Shown piece after piece: positions 33,301 to 42,953 of a stretch of 64,000 bases of DNA. The number at the start of each line of letters is the position of its first letter. The stretch's first letter is position 1. The translations under genes were made by a program, and so were the position numbers. A model generated the notes under the pieces. The model made no database searches, was not told the DNA's origin, and was given only the letters and a program-made list of their open reading frames with translations. This DNA comes from Saprospirales bacterium. GTDB taxonomy: Bacteria > Bacteroidota > Bacteroidia > Chitinophagales > Saprospiraceae. The DNA lies in assembly GCA_016719895.1 (NCBI GenBank), contig JADJYG010000001.1:124001-188000 (forward strand). Direction: 5' to 3'.

Positions 33301-35713
33301 CGCAAATAACCGCCAGCGCCGGTAGGCTGACCTGCAGCCAAACGACCGCAGGGTTGTCGGCCGCTACTGTTCCAGGCACTGGAATAACCCTGCTCTGGTC
33401 CGGGCCTCAGAACTTCAGTTCGAACCTGGCCAATCCGGCAACCAGCATACCGGGCACTTATACTGTTGTGGCAACCCTGGCCAACGGTTGTTCCCGTGTG
33501 GCCACAACGGCGGTATTAATGGACACCCTGCCGCCCGTCGTTACGGCGTCTGGCGGCGCCATAACTTGCAACCAGGAAGTCGTACAACTGGGCACCGCCC
33601 TTTCACCGGCTGACGCCACTGTTTTTTGGACCGGCCCGCCGGGTTTTTCATCCACCCTCCTGCAACCGGACGTATCCGCAGGCGGCCTTTACAGCGTGTT
33701 GGCCACTGCGCCGAACGGCTGCACCGCAATAGCTTCTGCAGAGGTACTCACCGATACGGCAGCCCCGGTGGTCATGGTGTCCGGCGGTATGTTAACCTGT
33801 GTACAGAATACCCTGATCCTGAATGCCGCTGTACAGCCGGCCAGCGCCGGCACATGGTGGACCGGCCCCCAAAATTTTACTTCTTCCGCACTGCAACCCA
33901 GTATCAGTATTCCCGGCCAATACATCCTGACCGCCACCGGGCCAAACGGTTGTACAGCCCATGCGGAGGCAGTGGTTACTGCCGACAGTGATTTTCCGCA
34001 AGTACAGGCTGCCGGAGGCTCCCTAACGTGCTTGCAGGTAGCCCTGACGCTTTCGGCCTCCGTTTCGCTACCCAACGCCAACCTCAGCTGGACGGGCCCG
34101 CAAAATTTCAGCTCCAACCTGCTCAATCCGGTGGCCCAGGTACCGGGAACCTATACCCTGACGGCCACCACTCCGGCAGGCTGCAGCGCCACCGCAACAG
34201 CCACCGTGCAAACAGATACGCTCGCTCCGCAGGTCACCGTAGGAAATGGCGTTATCAGCTGTTTGCAGCCTGGTACAACCCTGATGGCAAGCACGCTGCC
34301 GGTGGGCTGCCAGGTCGCCTGGCAAGGGCCGCAAAACTTCAGTTCCGCAATTTTAATGCCCACGGTTACCCAGCCGGGCAATTATACCATCGTAGCGACC
34401 GGCCCAAATGGTTGTTCAGCGACGGGGATCGTTCAAATTGCAGCAGACACCCTTGTGCCACAGATTACCGCAACAGCCGGCGGGGTCATCACCTGTGCAC
34501 AATCGGCTGTTCCCTTGCAACTGCAGCTCGCACCGGGGAACGTCGCGGTGCATTGGTATGGGCCGCAAAATTTCAACTCTACGGCACAATCGCCCCTGGT
34601 TTCCATCCCAGGCAATTATTCCGTGACGGCCACCGGAGCCAACGGTTGCACTGCCGTAGCTACCGTGCCGGTAAACGCAGATCTGCTCTATCCGCAGGTA
34701 AGCGCGGGCAGCGAAACGATCACCTGCGCACGACCGCTTGTTCCCCTGGCGGCACAAGTGATTCCCCCCGGAGGCGTTTTTCAATGGGCCGGTCCGCAGA
34801 ATTTCCACTCCACGCAACCCGGCCCGGCGGTATCTGTTCCGGGCCTCTACGCACTGACAGTCACCCTGCCCAATGGCTGCTCGGCAACTGCCTTCGTCGC
34901 AGTGGCAGCCGACCTTGCGGCGCCCCTGCTCGACGTGTTTGGAAATGCCATTACCTGCCGGGAAGATTCCGCCCAGCTGGAGGCCATCGTTTTTCCCGCC
35001 AACAGCAGTATTCAGTGGACCGGCCCAAACAACTTCAGCAGCCCGTTGGCCGCCCCTGTGACCACAATACCCGGGCACTACACGGCAGTTGCCACGGGTT
35101 CAAATGGTTGTACCACTACGGCACAGATCACCGTTGCCGCCCTCAACCAACCGGCGTGGACCTCAGCTTGGGCCCCACGCTCGAGGTGGAGGAATTCGAG
35201 GCGGTTTTCCCTTATCCATTCACCGACCTGCCTCCGACAGCATGGACGGCCATATCCTGGGATTTTCCCGAAACGGTAACTGGCGACCCCTGCCGGACAT
35301 GTGCGTTTCCAGTCATAAAACTGGCGGCATCCGGAACCGTGGCCGTCCACATAACCGACGAATACGGATGTACGCAATCGGCGACCGTTTTTATCCTGGT
35401 GCAACAAACCAGCGCCATTTACATACCGAATGTTTTTGCACCCGATGGCTCCGACAACAACCGGCTCTTCCGGATATACGCCGGCGCGGCAGCACGCGTG
35501 ACCAGCGTACTTTCCTTCCGCGTATATGACCGTTGGGGCAGCCTGGTGCATGAACGGCTCGATTTTGACCCAGACGACCCGCTGCACGGCTGGGATGGCA
35601 CGTTGCCCGGCGGCAGGGCAGCCACGCCCGGCGTTTTTATTTGGTACGTCGAATTTGCCTTTGCCAATGGTCGTAAAAAACTGCTGAAAGGCGATGTCAC
35701 CCTGTACAAATAA
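30339..35713 (+). CDS. Giant repetitive surface protein, gliding-motility C-terminus, one apparent frameshift
   Basis: Reading from 30339, a signal peptide (IPYILLLCFIFPNVAFS) is followed by a Cys-rich N-terminal region, a PKD-like segment and ~15 Ig-like repeats of about 78 residues. Each unit carries W-T/S-GPQNF, PGxYTVxAT, NGC and a D-T-x-x-P linker. The first frame stops at 35279 after unrelated-looking residues, whereas the -1 frame continues smoothly from about 35150 (GVDLSLGPTLEVEEFE) to 35713. There it ends with IPNVFAPDGSDNN, VYDRWGSLVHE, HGWDGTLPGG and GVFIWYVEF, the CHU_C/gliding-motility-associated (type B T9SS) sorting domain. The whole is ~1,790 residues. One missing base near 35150 explains the break; a real null mutation is possible. 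It is probably a secreted adhesin. Confidence 0.82.
31690..35130 (+). repeat. ~15 tandem Ig-like coding repeats, about 232 bp each
   Basis: Units are marked by the coding block for W-x-GPQNF (GGNCCGCARAAYTTYAG-like DNA), repeating every ~232 bases from about 31770 to 35020. Units are diverged (not identical), which argues for an old array under selection, unlike a fresh expansion. They are coding, in phase, and not CRISPR-like. Confidence 0.88.
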
Positions 35714-35797
35714 TTAGTAAAAAAGGCAGCAGGCTTTTTCCTCAAATATCAAGACACATATGCTACATTTGCCAAGTATAAAATCAACATTTTTCCA

Positions 35798-36937
35798 ATG
35801 AAAGCGACAGACTTCCAGTGTATTCTGCGCCTGCCATTTGCAGGCTTTTTCCTGTTTTGCACCTCGATTCTGGCGGCCCAAACGGGAGGCGCCAAGCGGG
35901 AAAATCTGGTATTAAACCCAAGTTTTGAAACCTTGCGCGCCGGGGAATCCATCGAGTACTCCAATGCCCTGACCATCTGTGACTCCTGGGATTCCCCCAA
36001 CGCAGCCGAGCCGCTGCTCTTTACCACGATCAATGACGTTGTCTACGATCCTAATGGCTCCCTTTGGCCGTTTAAAGCGCGAACCGGCAAAAATGTTGCC
36101 GGCATCAACATCTATGGTAGCCGCCGCGAATACATTCAGGGCGCACTGCAACGCCCGCTTACTGTGGGAAAGAAATACTATTTTTCTTTTTTCGTACACT
36201 ACCACTGCGAAGGCGCCAACAACATTGGCATCGTCTTTCTGCCCGAAAAACTCAAAGCAGATGCATCCGGCAGGTTGAACCTGAAACCAGCCTCTTTTCA
36301 ACGGGACGTCACCCCATACAACAATACCGATAAGATGTGGACCCTGGTACGCGACTCGTTTATCGCCTACCAGGCCTTCCAGTCGTTTATCATCGGCAAT
36401 TTCGCCGCCGATGAAGAAACAACGGTGGAATCCGAACGCTTTCAGCACTATTTTGCCTATATCGACGATATCGTGGTGACGGAATCAGCCGAAGCACCGG
36501 TTGCGGTAAGTAGTTCCGACCAGGCTGAGGTGCGCAAATGGACCGAAAATGTGGCAACTGCCAAAGATCAGGGCAAATTGCTGGGCGCTTTACCCAGCAG
36601 TTCGCCGCTTACCGAACAACAGATACTATTCCAGTTCGACAATTCCAATTTGCAGGAAGAATCGCTGGGCATTCTGGACGAGATTGCTGCCGCCCTAAAA
36701 GACAAGCCGGATGCCGTTTTGCGAATTACTGGATATGCCAGCAGTGAGGGATCAACCGCCTACAACCTGCGGCTTTCGCAGCGCAGAGCCCACGCCGTAC
36801 GCCGGTATTTAGTAAAAAACGGCGTTGGAAAGGATCAAATCCGGGTAGAAGCAAAAGGAGAGGCCGCTCCATTGGCGCCCAATGATTCTGAAGAAAACCG
36901 CAAGCAAAACCGCCGGGTTACCCTGAGCCTTGAATAA
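35798..36937 (+). CDS. OmpA-family outer-membrane protein
   Basis: This 379-residue protein has a signal peptide (LPFAGFFLFCTSILAAQ). Residues ~35-235 form a carbohydrate-binding-like beta domain starting NLVLNPSFETL, with W and Y rich strands. Residues ~270-379 form an OmpA-like peptidoglycan-binding domain: ILFQFDNSNLQEESLGILDEIA, ITGYASSEGSTAYNLRLSQRRAHAVRRYL (split), VEAKGEAAP and NRKQNRRVTL. It likely ties the outer membrane to the wall. It begins 84 bases after the giant surface gene and may be co-transcribed. Confidence 0.9.
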   Translation: MKATDFQCILRLPFAGFFLFCTSILAAQTGGAKRENLVLNPSFETLRAGESIEYSNALTICDSWDSPNAAEPLLFTTINDVVYDPNGSLWPFKARTGKNVAGINIYGSRREYIQGALQRPLTVGKKYYFSFFVHYHCEGANNIGIVFLPEKLKADASGRLNLKPASFQRDVTPYNNTDKMWTLVRDSFIAYQAFQSFIIGNFAADEETTVESERFQHYFAYIDDIVVTESAEAPVAVSSSDQAEVRKWTENVATAKDQGKLLGALPSSSPLTEQQILFQFDNSNLQEESLGILDEIAAALKDKPDAVLRITGYASSEGSTAYNLRLSQRRAHAVRRYLVKNGVGKDQIRVEAKGEAAPLAPNDSEENRKQNRRVTLSLE

Positions 36938-36942
36938 AGCGC

Positions 36943-37275
36943 CTATTTTTTTTCCGGCTTCAAAAATTCAATCGCCTGCTTGACCACCCGGCCGATATGG
37001 CGCTCATCGCTGCTAACGCGTTCCAGATTCGTCTGATAATCCGCTTGGGTGACGCCATGCAGCTCAAATACCTGCGCATAATAAACGTGCGACAGGCTAT
37101 CCTTTTCATACCCTGACAACCCGGTGGTAGCGGCTTCCGCCACGTACAAATCGGCCATAATCCGGGCCAGTTTTTCATCGGCCAGCGCCGGCAGGCCGGG
37201 GGCGGGGGGCTGGCAGGCGGGCGGCAGGATAATAGCGCCGGTAACCAGCAAAGCAAGTTTAAGTACCTGGGTCAC
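36943..37275 (-). CDS. DUF4296-like lipoprotein
   Basis: This 110-residue protein has an N-terminal hydrophobic segment ending ILPPACQ, a plausible lipidation site. The remainder, KLARIMADLYVAEAATTGL, SHVYYAQVFELHGVTQADYQTNLERV and HIGRVVKQAIEFL, fits DUF4296, a small helical Bacteroidota lipoprotein family of unknown function. It overlaps the end of the phosphatase gene by 4 bases (its GTG/ATG start within that stop), implying translational coupling. Confidence 0.75.
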   Translation of the reverse strand: MTQVLKLALLVTGAIILPPACQPPAPGLPALADEKLARIMADLYVAEAATTGLSGYEKDSLSHVYYAQVFELHGVTQADYQTNLERVSSDERHIGRVVKQAIEFLKPEKK

Positions 37276-37766
37276 AAGACTTCTTTTGGAAAAAACTGCG
37301 CTGCCGCACGCGAATTGTTTTCGTTCAGATCAGACCAATGGGCAGCGGTAGAATTTATTTGTATAACGCCGCAAGTGGGCAAATTGTCGATGTGCTTGCT
37401 GGAAAAACGATTTGCAACATCCGTGAAGGTCGGGTTATGGCCGAACAAAAAAACGGTCTGCGCCGAATTGGGTAACGCCCGGATGATCTGAAAAATATCC
37501 GCCGGGAGGGCATCGTATATAGCCGCATTTTGTACAACGGAATCGGCACTGATCCCAAAACCACCGGCAAAAAACCGCGCAGTGGTCAGCGCGCGGTTAG
37601 CCGGACTGCTCACCAGCAAATCGGGGCGTATGCCCAACTCATGAAGCAAGCGGGCCATGCGCGGCGCATCATAAAGCCCCCGGTCGTTGAGCGGCCGGTC
37701 AAAATCGCGCATACCCGGATGATCCCAACTGGATTTGGCGTGCCGGACTAGAAAAAGGTGGAGCAT
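37272..37766 (-). CDS. Histidine phosphatase (SixA-like)
   Basis: The ATG at 37766 gives 164 residues starting MLHLFLVRHAKSSWDHPGMRDFDRPLNDRG. The RHA motif holds the phospho-accepting His; a second His is in FLFGHNPTFTDVANRF. LLVSSPANRALTTARFFAGGF is typical of the SixA subgroup, which dephosphorylates phospho-His on proteins. Protein size and single domain agree. It is followed by the overlapping DUF4296 gene. Confidence 0.9.
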   Translation of the reverse strand: MLHLFLVRHAKSSWDHPGMRDFDRPLNDRGLYDAPRMARLLHELGIRPDLLVSSPANRALTTARFFAGGFGISADSVVQNAAIYDALPADIFQIIRALPNSAQTVFLFGHNPTFTDVANRFSSKHIDNLPTCGVIQINSTAAHWSDLNENNSRAAAQFFPKEVL

Positions 37767-38012
37767 ACGTGAATTGCTGCATTTGAAAACCGCATCCGGC
37801 ATCATTTAAGCCAGCATCCGGTTGGTGTGAACAGTAAAAGACCGCCAGGAACCCCGGCCCTCGAACGGCCAAAGATACGGATATTTGATTCAAGGGATTT
37901 TACTGAACCAGCACCGGATATTTCTGCCTGAAAAGTTGATATCATCCATAATCCCCCGTATTTTTGAAGTTTTTGGTCGCATAAACCCAAACACGGCATT
38001 AATTCTTTTTTT

Positions 38013-39734
38013 GTGCAAAAACTTTGGCTTAAAAATTTTGAATTCCATATCATTCCATCTACCTGGAATACGGCACAGGATCTGGTACAGATGGGGGCAG
38101 TGCGGCAATTGCAGGAAATGGAAAAACACTTTTGGATGGCAAAAGTAACCGGCGATGACTTTTTGTACGAGGTGGAAGCCATCATTACCCCGCATAAAAT
38201 AAAAGCGTACACCTGCGAGTGCTGGGCCGAGGGCAGGCGGCTGATGTGTCCGCATATTGCCGCGGCATTGCTCAAAATCCGGCAATTTCTGGATCAGAAA
38301 GCGGCGGCCAGGCAAGCGCAGGTGGAGAACCGCCAGCCGGAGTCACTGGCCCGTATTTCCGTCCAGAATATCCTGGAGATGGCCTCCATGGATGAAATAG
38401 CCGGCTTTATTCAGGCGTATTCCCGGCGCGACCGGGATTTTGCACTGGCGCTGAAAACCTGGTTTACCAACAAATTTACAGGAATGGACAACCCCTACCG
38501 GTTTTTGCTGGATGCTGCCTTACCCCGTCATCCCGGCAGTCGCGCGCTTCGCGACCCGGAAATCCGGCGGCTGCGTAAAACACTGGATGACTTGCAGCTG
38601 CAGCTGGCTACGGCCGTGGCGGGAGCCAACGCACAAACCCTTTTCCTCCTGGTTGTCGCTATTTTAGAGAAAATTACCCCGCTCGCGCTCCATCTCGATG
38701 AACCGCGGCGCAGTACCCTGCTTGCCTATTGCCAGACTGCCCTGCAGCAGCTCCTGCAAATGCCGGATGCGCACCTTTCCCCCGAACTCCGGGAAAAACG
38801 ATGGCATTTCGTATTTGAATTTTTGACCCAACCACAGCATCCGCTTGAGCTGGAATCCACCTTAATTGGTTTTCTGAGCCGCACCGCAGCGGAAGAGGCG
38901 CCCTTTTCCGCCATCCGAACCCTTTTTGACCACACGCCATACCCCGCGCCTCCGGCTGTGCTTTCCCTGTTTCTGACGGCATTAGCCCAGCGGGAAATGC
39001 CTGAAGCCGTAGTCCGGGTGCTCCGCGACTATTCCGAGCGCCCGGCCCAGATCAAAGAGGCTATTGCAGCCTTGTCGCAGCAGCAATGCTGGATGGCCGT
39101 TATGCTGGCCGGCGAATACTTCCTGGATCAAAACCTGTTCAATACCGGGCAACGCCGGGAAATAGAAGACCTGATAATGGATGCTGCCGATAAAACAGCC
39201 GACAAGACCCGCCAAATGACCTATTTGCGGCTGCGCTACCGGCAATACGGCCAGACCGACACCTTCGCCCGGCTAAAAAGCCTGGCCGGCCCCGAATGGC
39301 CGGTCGAACAACGCCGCCTGCTGATCGAGCTGCAACTTGCCGGCGATGCCGCCAAACTGGCGCCTTTTCTGGCGGCCGAAAACCAACTGGATGACTTAAC
39401 CCACTTGCTGATGGAACGGCGCGACCTGGCCTTGCTGCGGCAGTACGAGGATTTATTATGCCGGGAACGGAAACCGTTCGTTTTTGATTTTTACTTCAAT
39501 ATTTTATCGGATTACCTCGCCGACCATTTCGGCAAACCGGCATCCGGACACGTGCGGGCGACCTTGTCCGGATTGTTGCACAAAGGCCAATCCGAACTGG
39601 CCCGGGAAATCATCGGTGCCTTGATCGCCCGTTTCCCCGACCGGCACACCTTGCCGGAAGAATTGGCGGAAATATTTCCAAAAACCAATAAACAACAGGC
39701 TTTTCACCCTATTGCTGCAAACCATGAAAGTTGA
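38013..39734 (+). CDS. SWIM zinc-finger protein
   Basis: This 573-residue protein begins at GTG 38013. The SWIM zinc finger is at residues 68-81: Cys68-x-Cys70...Cys79-x-His81 (TCECWAEGRRLMCPH). The remaining ~480 residues are helical and repeat-like with no catalytic motif. SWIM domains bind DNA or protein; in bacteria such proteins often sit beside SNF2-type helicases, which is not the case here. It overlaps rlmH by 11 bases. Confidence 0.85.
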   Translation: MQKLWLKNFEFHIIPSTWNTAQDLVQMGAVRQLQEMEKHFWMAKVTGDDFLYEVEAIITPHKIKAYTCECWAEGRRLMCPHIAAALLKIRQFLDQKAAARQAQVENRQPESLARISVQNILEMASMDEIAGFIQAYSRRDRDFALALKTWFTNKFTGMDNPYRFLLDAALPRHPGSRALRDPEIRRLRKTLDDLQLQLATAVAGANAQTLFLLVVAILEKITPLALHLDEPRRSTLLAYCQTALQQLLQMPDAHLSPELREKRWHFVFEFLTQPQHPLELESTLIGFLSRTAAEEAPFSAIRTLFDHTPYPAPPAVLSLFLTALAQREMPEAVVRVLRDYSERPAQIKEAIAALSQQQCWMAVMLAGEYFLDQNLFNTGQRREIEDLIMDAADKTADKTRQMTYLRLRYRQYGQTDTFARLKSLAGPEWPVEQRRLLIELQLAGDAAKLAPFLAAENQLDDLTHLLMERRDLALLRQYEDLLCRERKPFVFDFYFNILSDYLADHFGKPASGHVRATLSGLLHKGQSELAREIIGALIARFPDRHTLPEELAEIFPKTNKQQAFHPIAANHES

Positions 39735-40194
39735 AGTCCTGGCTATCGGAAAAACTTCCGAACCCTACCTGGAAGCCGGTATTGCCATTTTTGAAAAACG
39801 CCTGAAAAATTACCTGCCGTTCGCCTGGTCTGTCCTGCCGGGCGCCCGGCTTAAAACCGCCGACGCCAAGCTCCTCAAACAAGAAGAAGCCAAACTTATT
39901 TTAAGTAAAATCGGACCGGATGATTTCCTCGTCCTGCTCGACGAACGTGGACAACTCTTCAATTCCATCGAACTGGCCAACTGGCTGGAACACCGCCTGA
40001 CCGTTTCCAACCGGCGCCTGGTCTTTCTGATCGGTGGCGCTTTTGGTTTCACGGCGGAGGTATATGCCCGCGCCAACGCGCAAATATCACTCAGTCGCCT
40101 TACCTTTTCCCACCAAATGGCCCGGCTCTTTCTGCTCGAACAGTTATATCGCGCTATGACCATCCTTCGCAACGAACCCTACCATAACCAATAA
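39724..40194 (+). CDS. rlmH: 23S rRNA (pseudouridine-1915 N3)-methyltransferase RlmH
   Basis: The ATG at 39724 gives 156 residues, the family's usual length. It is a SPOUT methyltransferase: MKVEVLAIGKTSEPYLEAGI at the start, LDERGQLFNSIELANWL, the SAM-binding trefoil knot FLIGGAFGFTAEVYARAN, and SLSRLTFSHQMARLFLLEQLYRAMTI (split) ending NEPYHNQ. It methylates the Psi at 1915 of helix 69 in mature ribosomes. Its start lies within the last codons of the SWIM gene, and rhomboid follows after 33 bases. Confidence 0.96.
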   Translation: MKVEVLAIGKTSEPYLEAGIAIFEKRLKNYLPFAWSVLPGARLKTADAKLLKQEEAKLILSKIGPDDFLVLLDERGQLFNSIELANWLEHRLTVSNRRLVFLIGGAFGFTAEVYARANAQISLSRLTFSHQMARLFLLEQLYRAMTILRNEPYHNQ

Positions 40195-40227
40195 TTGCAA
40201 TTATAAATTGAAAATCACCTTGCAGCA

Positions 40228-40863
40228 ATGTTCATAACCTATCTTATCATCGGTTTCACGGCCCTTGTATCACTGTCGGCCTTTAATAATCCGGATATTT
40301 TTCACAAAGGCAAACACTGGCCTTATGCCGAAGCCCGGTATGGAGAATATTACCGCTGGCTGACCAGTGGATTTTTGCATGGCGACAATATGCACCTGCT
40401 CTTCAATATGATCACCCTGTATTTCTTTGGCACCGCCGTTGAACAGTGGTTTGGGCACTTGTTTCCGGGAGTTGGCTCCTTTTTGTACCTGACGTTTTAC
40501 CTGGTGTCCATAGTGGCCGCCTCTATGGCCACGTATTACCGGTACCGGAATGTGCAGAGCTTTGCCAGTATCGGAGCATCCGGGGCGGTGTCGGCCGTGC
40601 TATTCGCCGCTATCCTGCTCAACCCTGCCATAAACCTGTTCCTCATGTTTATCCCGATCCCAATTCCCGGCTTTATATACGGGGCTTTCTACCTGTGGTA
40701 TTCCTCCCATGCAGCACGGCGCGGCGGCGATGGCATCGACCACGTGGCCCACTTCTATGGAGCGGTATTCGGGTTTTTATTTCCACTGGTGCTGAAACCT
40801 TTTTTGCTGGTTGACTTCTTTGCGCAAATGGTCTCCTGGTTTAATTCCATCCGCCTGTTCTGA
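40228..40863 (+). CDS. Rhomboid-family intramembrane serine protease
   Basis: This 211-residue membrane protein has about six hydrophobic helices. Rhomboid motifs are HGDNMHLLFNM (51-61, oxyanion His/Asn), GASGAV with nucleophile Ser118, and DHVAHFYGAVFG with catalytic His175. It would cleave transmembrane segments of other proteins in the inner membrane. The substrate is unknown. It is probably co-transcribed with rlmH. Confidence 0.92.
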   Translation: MFITYLIIGFTALVSLSAFNNPDIFHKGKHWPYAEARYGEYYRWLTSGFLHGDNMHLLFNMITLYFFGTAVEQWFGHLFPGVGSFLYLTFYLVSIVAASMATYYRYRNVQSFASIGASGAVSAVLFAAILLNPAINLFLMFIPIPIPGFIYGAFYLWYSSHAARRGGDGIDHVAHFYGAVFGFLFPLVLKPFLLVDFFAQMVSWFNSIRLF

Positions 40864-41060
40864 TTTTCAGACAACACAACCAACACGGCACTGGCGCCAC
40901 GCATAATCTGAAATGTTCCGGTCCCGACATTTTTGTCCGTTTCCTCTTCGGCCGCTGCGCAAAGAGCGTTACTTTTGCAACCAAATCAGTCAACAAAGTG
41001 TTTTAACTCATATTCTGGACGAAACATTATTTTATCCCTTCATAAAATTTCTCCGTAGCA

Positions 41061-41381
41061 ATGGCATACGAATTCACGGATGCAAACTTCCAGCAGGAAG
41101 TAATTCAGAGCGACAAAGTGACGCTGATCGACCTTTGGGCAGAATGGTGCGGCCCCTGCCGATTGATGACCCCGGTGGTCGAGGAACTTTCCACCGAATA
41201 CAAGGGGCGCGCAGTGATCGGCAAACTCAATGTAGACGACAACCCGGAAGTGCCCATGGAATATAACGTTCGTGGTATTCCGACTTTTTTACTCTTTAAA
41301 AATGGAGAACTGCGAGAAAAAATCGTCGGCGCACAAACGAAAAAAACGCTCCAGGACAAGATCGAGGCCCTGTTGGCCTGA
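41061..41381 (+). CDS. trxA: Thioredoxin
   Basis: This 106-residue protein has the redox site WCGPC at residues 29-33, the buried Asp in LIDLWAEW and cis-Pro in VRGIPTFLLF near 73. It keeps cytoplasmic protein thiols reduced via thioredoxin reductase. It is a single gene ending in a strong hairpin terminator shared with the convergent nnr gene. A -7-like TACTTTTG occurs at 40970-40977. Confidence 0.96.
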   Translation: MAYEFTDANFQQEVIQSDKVTLIDLWAEWCGPCRLMTPVVEELSTEYKGRAVIGKLNVDDNPEVPMEYNVRGIPTFLLFKNGELREKIVGAQTKKTLQDKIEALLA

Positions 41382-41400
41382 TCGGTTGGGACTTCCTTAT

Positions 41401-41439
41401 AAAAACGGCGCCGGGTTTGGTACCCGGCGCCGTTTTTTT
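41401..41439. terminator. Bidirectional terminator between trxA and nnr
   Basis: A 15-bp stem (41401-41415 with 41423-41437, five A then CGGCGCCGGG and complement) is followed by T. It overlaps the nnr stop codon at 41438-41440. Confidence 0.88.
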
Positions 41440-42949
41440 ATCTGCCAACCAGCGCCAGCCATGCCTTGCCCAAATACCGGATAATATCACCTGCCGTCAT
41501 ACCGGGCTGGCTCAGTTCTACTGCGGCTAAATCGCCCGCCAAACCATGCAACCAAACGCCCAAAACCGCAGCTTCCACAGTCGGATAGCCCTGTGCCAGC
41601 AAACCCGTTAGTAAACCCGTCAGCACATCGCCGCTGCCGCCGGTAGCCATACCTGGATTCCCGGTCGAGTTGAACCAACAGGCGCCGTCCGGGCAGGCCA
41701 CAGCCGTGCATGCGCCCTTTAATACGATATAAACGCCGTATTCCTGCGCCTTGGCGCATTGCAAGGCATTGCGCGCAAACGAATCGGCCGTTTTACCAAA
41801 CAAACGTTCAAATTCTTTCGGGTGCGGGGTCAAAATTGCGCCTTTGGGCAAAAAGCCGAACCATTTGGGGTGCAAGGCTAAAATATTCAGGGCATCGGCG
41901 TCCAAAACCAAAGGAGCCCTTGCCTGCTGAATCAGGCATTTCAGGGCCTGCGCCGTGTGCCGGTCCTGGCCAATGCCACAGCCGGCGCCAATTGCCGAAT
42001 ACCGGGCCAAATCTGGCAATTCGGTCCAAATCTCTTCCGATTTATCCACGCTGCACATAGCCTCCGGCGCCTGCGCCTGCAACACCGGGTACCCGCAACG
42101 CGGCGTGTGTACCGTAAGCAAGCCAACACCGGCCCGCAGGCAGGCAATCGCGGATAAAACGGAGGCGCCGACTTTGCCCATACTCCCGTTGATCAGGAGC
42201 GCATGCCCGAATACGCCTTTGTGTGAAAACCGTTTCCTGGGCCGGACCAAAGTTTGAACTACATCTGCCGTAATATAATGAAACGGCGTATACGTCCGCA
42301 AAGCATAATCCGGATGCAGGCCGATACTTCCGGCCGTCCATTCCCCCACCCGTTCCGCATTTTCAGAAAAAAAGAAGGCGCGTTTTGGCGTTTCAAAACT
42401 GAATGTCCGGGTGGCCCGGATACAAGGCCCGGGCGTATTAGCGCCGGCCAAAAGCCCGCTCGGCAGGTCAATCGCTACCCGGTCGTTGGGCAGCCCATTC
42501 ATCCAGTCGATCAGGGATGCCCACGGCTCCTCCAGTGGACGCGTCAGCCCTGTACCAAACATTCCATCGATCAAAATGGCGCCGGATGGCGGTGCAGGCG
42601 GCAGGGCGGCTCCGGCTTTCAGCCAGTGCACCGACACGGCATCATGAGGAGGCAGTCCGGCCAACTGCGCATCAAAATCGGCGCTGTGTTTCCCACCATA
42701 GGCGCAAATAAATACCTTTACCGGGTAAAACTGCCGGTGCAGCAAGCCCGCTACAGCCAGGCCGTCGCCGCCGTTGTTGCCGGTGCCGGCAAATACCCAA
42801 ACTGGCTGTTCCGCGTCCGGGTAGCAGGCGGTAAACCAGCGGGTGAAAACCCGGGCCGCGCGATCCATGAGCCCAAGCGATGTGACCGGCTCGTTTTCAA
42901 TGGTATAAGCGTCCCAGGCGCGAATTTGTTCCGTACTAAAAACCTTCAT
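41438..42949 (-). CDS. nnr: Bifunctional NAD(P)H-hydrate epimerase/dehydratase
   Basis: The 503-residue fusion repairs damaged NAD(P)H hydrates. The N-terminal epimerase (YjeF_N) domain has MKVFSTEQIRAWDAYTIENEP and AGTGNNGGDGLAVAGLL (56-72). The C-terminal dehydratase (YjeF_C, ribokinase-like) domain has GHALLINGSMGKVGA near 248, ILTPHPKEFERLFG near 383 and GNPGMATGGSGDVLTGLLTGLL near 431. Its start codon is only 4 bases from that of the divergent CoA-transferase gene. Confidence 0.95.
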   Translation of the reverse strand: MKVFSTEQIRAWDAYTIENEPVTSLGLMDRAARVFTRWFTACYPDAEQPVWVFAGTGNNGGDGLAVAGLLHRQFYPVKVFICAYGGKHSADFDAQLAGLPPHDAVSVHWLKAGAALPPAPPSGAILIDGMFGTGLTRPLEEPWASLIDWMNGLPNDRVAIDLPSGLLAGANTPGPCIRATRTFSFETPKRAFFFSENAERVGEWTAGSIGLHPDYALRTYTPFHYITADVVQTLVRPRKRFSHKGVFGHALLINGSMGKVGASVLSAIACLRAGVGLLTVHTPRCGYPVLQAQAPEAMCSVDKSEEIWTELPDLARYSAIGAGCGIGQDRHTAQALKCLIQQARAPLVLDADALNILALHPKWFGFLPKGAILTPHPKEFERLFGKTADSFARNALQCAKAQEYGVYIVLKGACTAVACPDGACWFNSTGNPGMATGGSGDVLTGLLTGLLAQGYPTVEAAVLGVWLHGLAGDLAAVELSQPGMTAGDIIRYLGKAWLALVGR

Positions 42950-42953
42950 ATCG

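Noticed and set aside
31690..35130. CRISPR or non-coding tandem array
   Set aside because: The period is ~232 bases, in phase with one long frame, and copies are diverged as in Ig-like protein repeats.
34028..35713. Independent 561-residue gene overlapping the giant surface gene
   Set aside because: Before about 35150 this frame is an antiphase shadow of the repeats; only its end codes for the sorting domain of the same protein.
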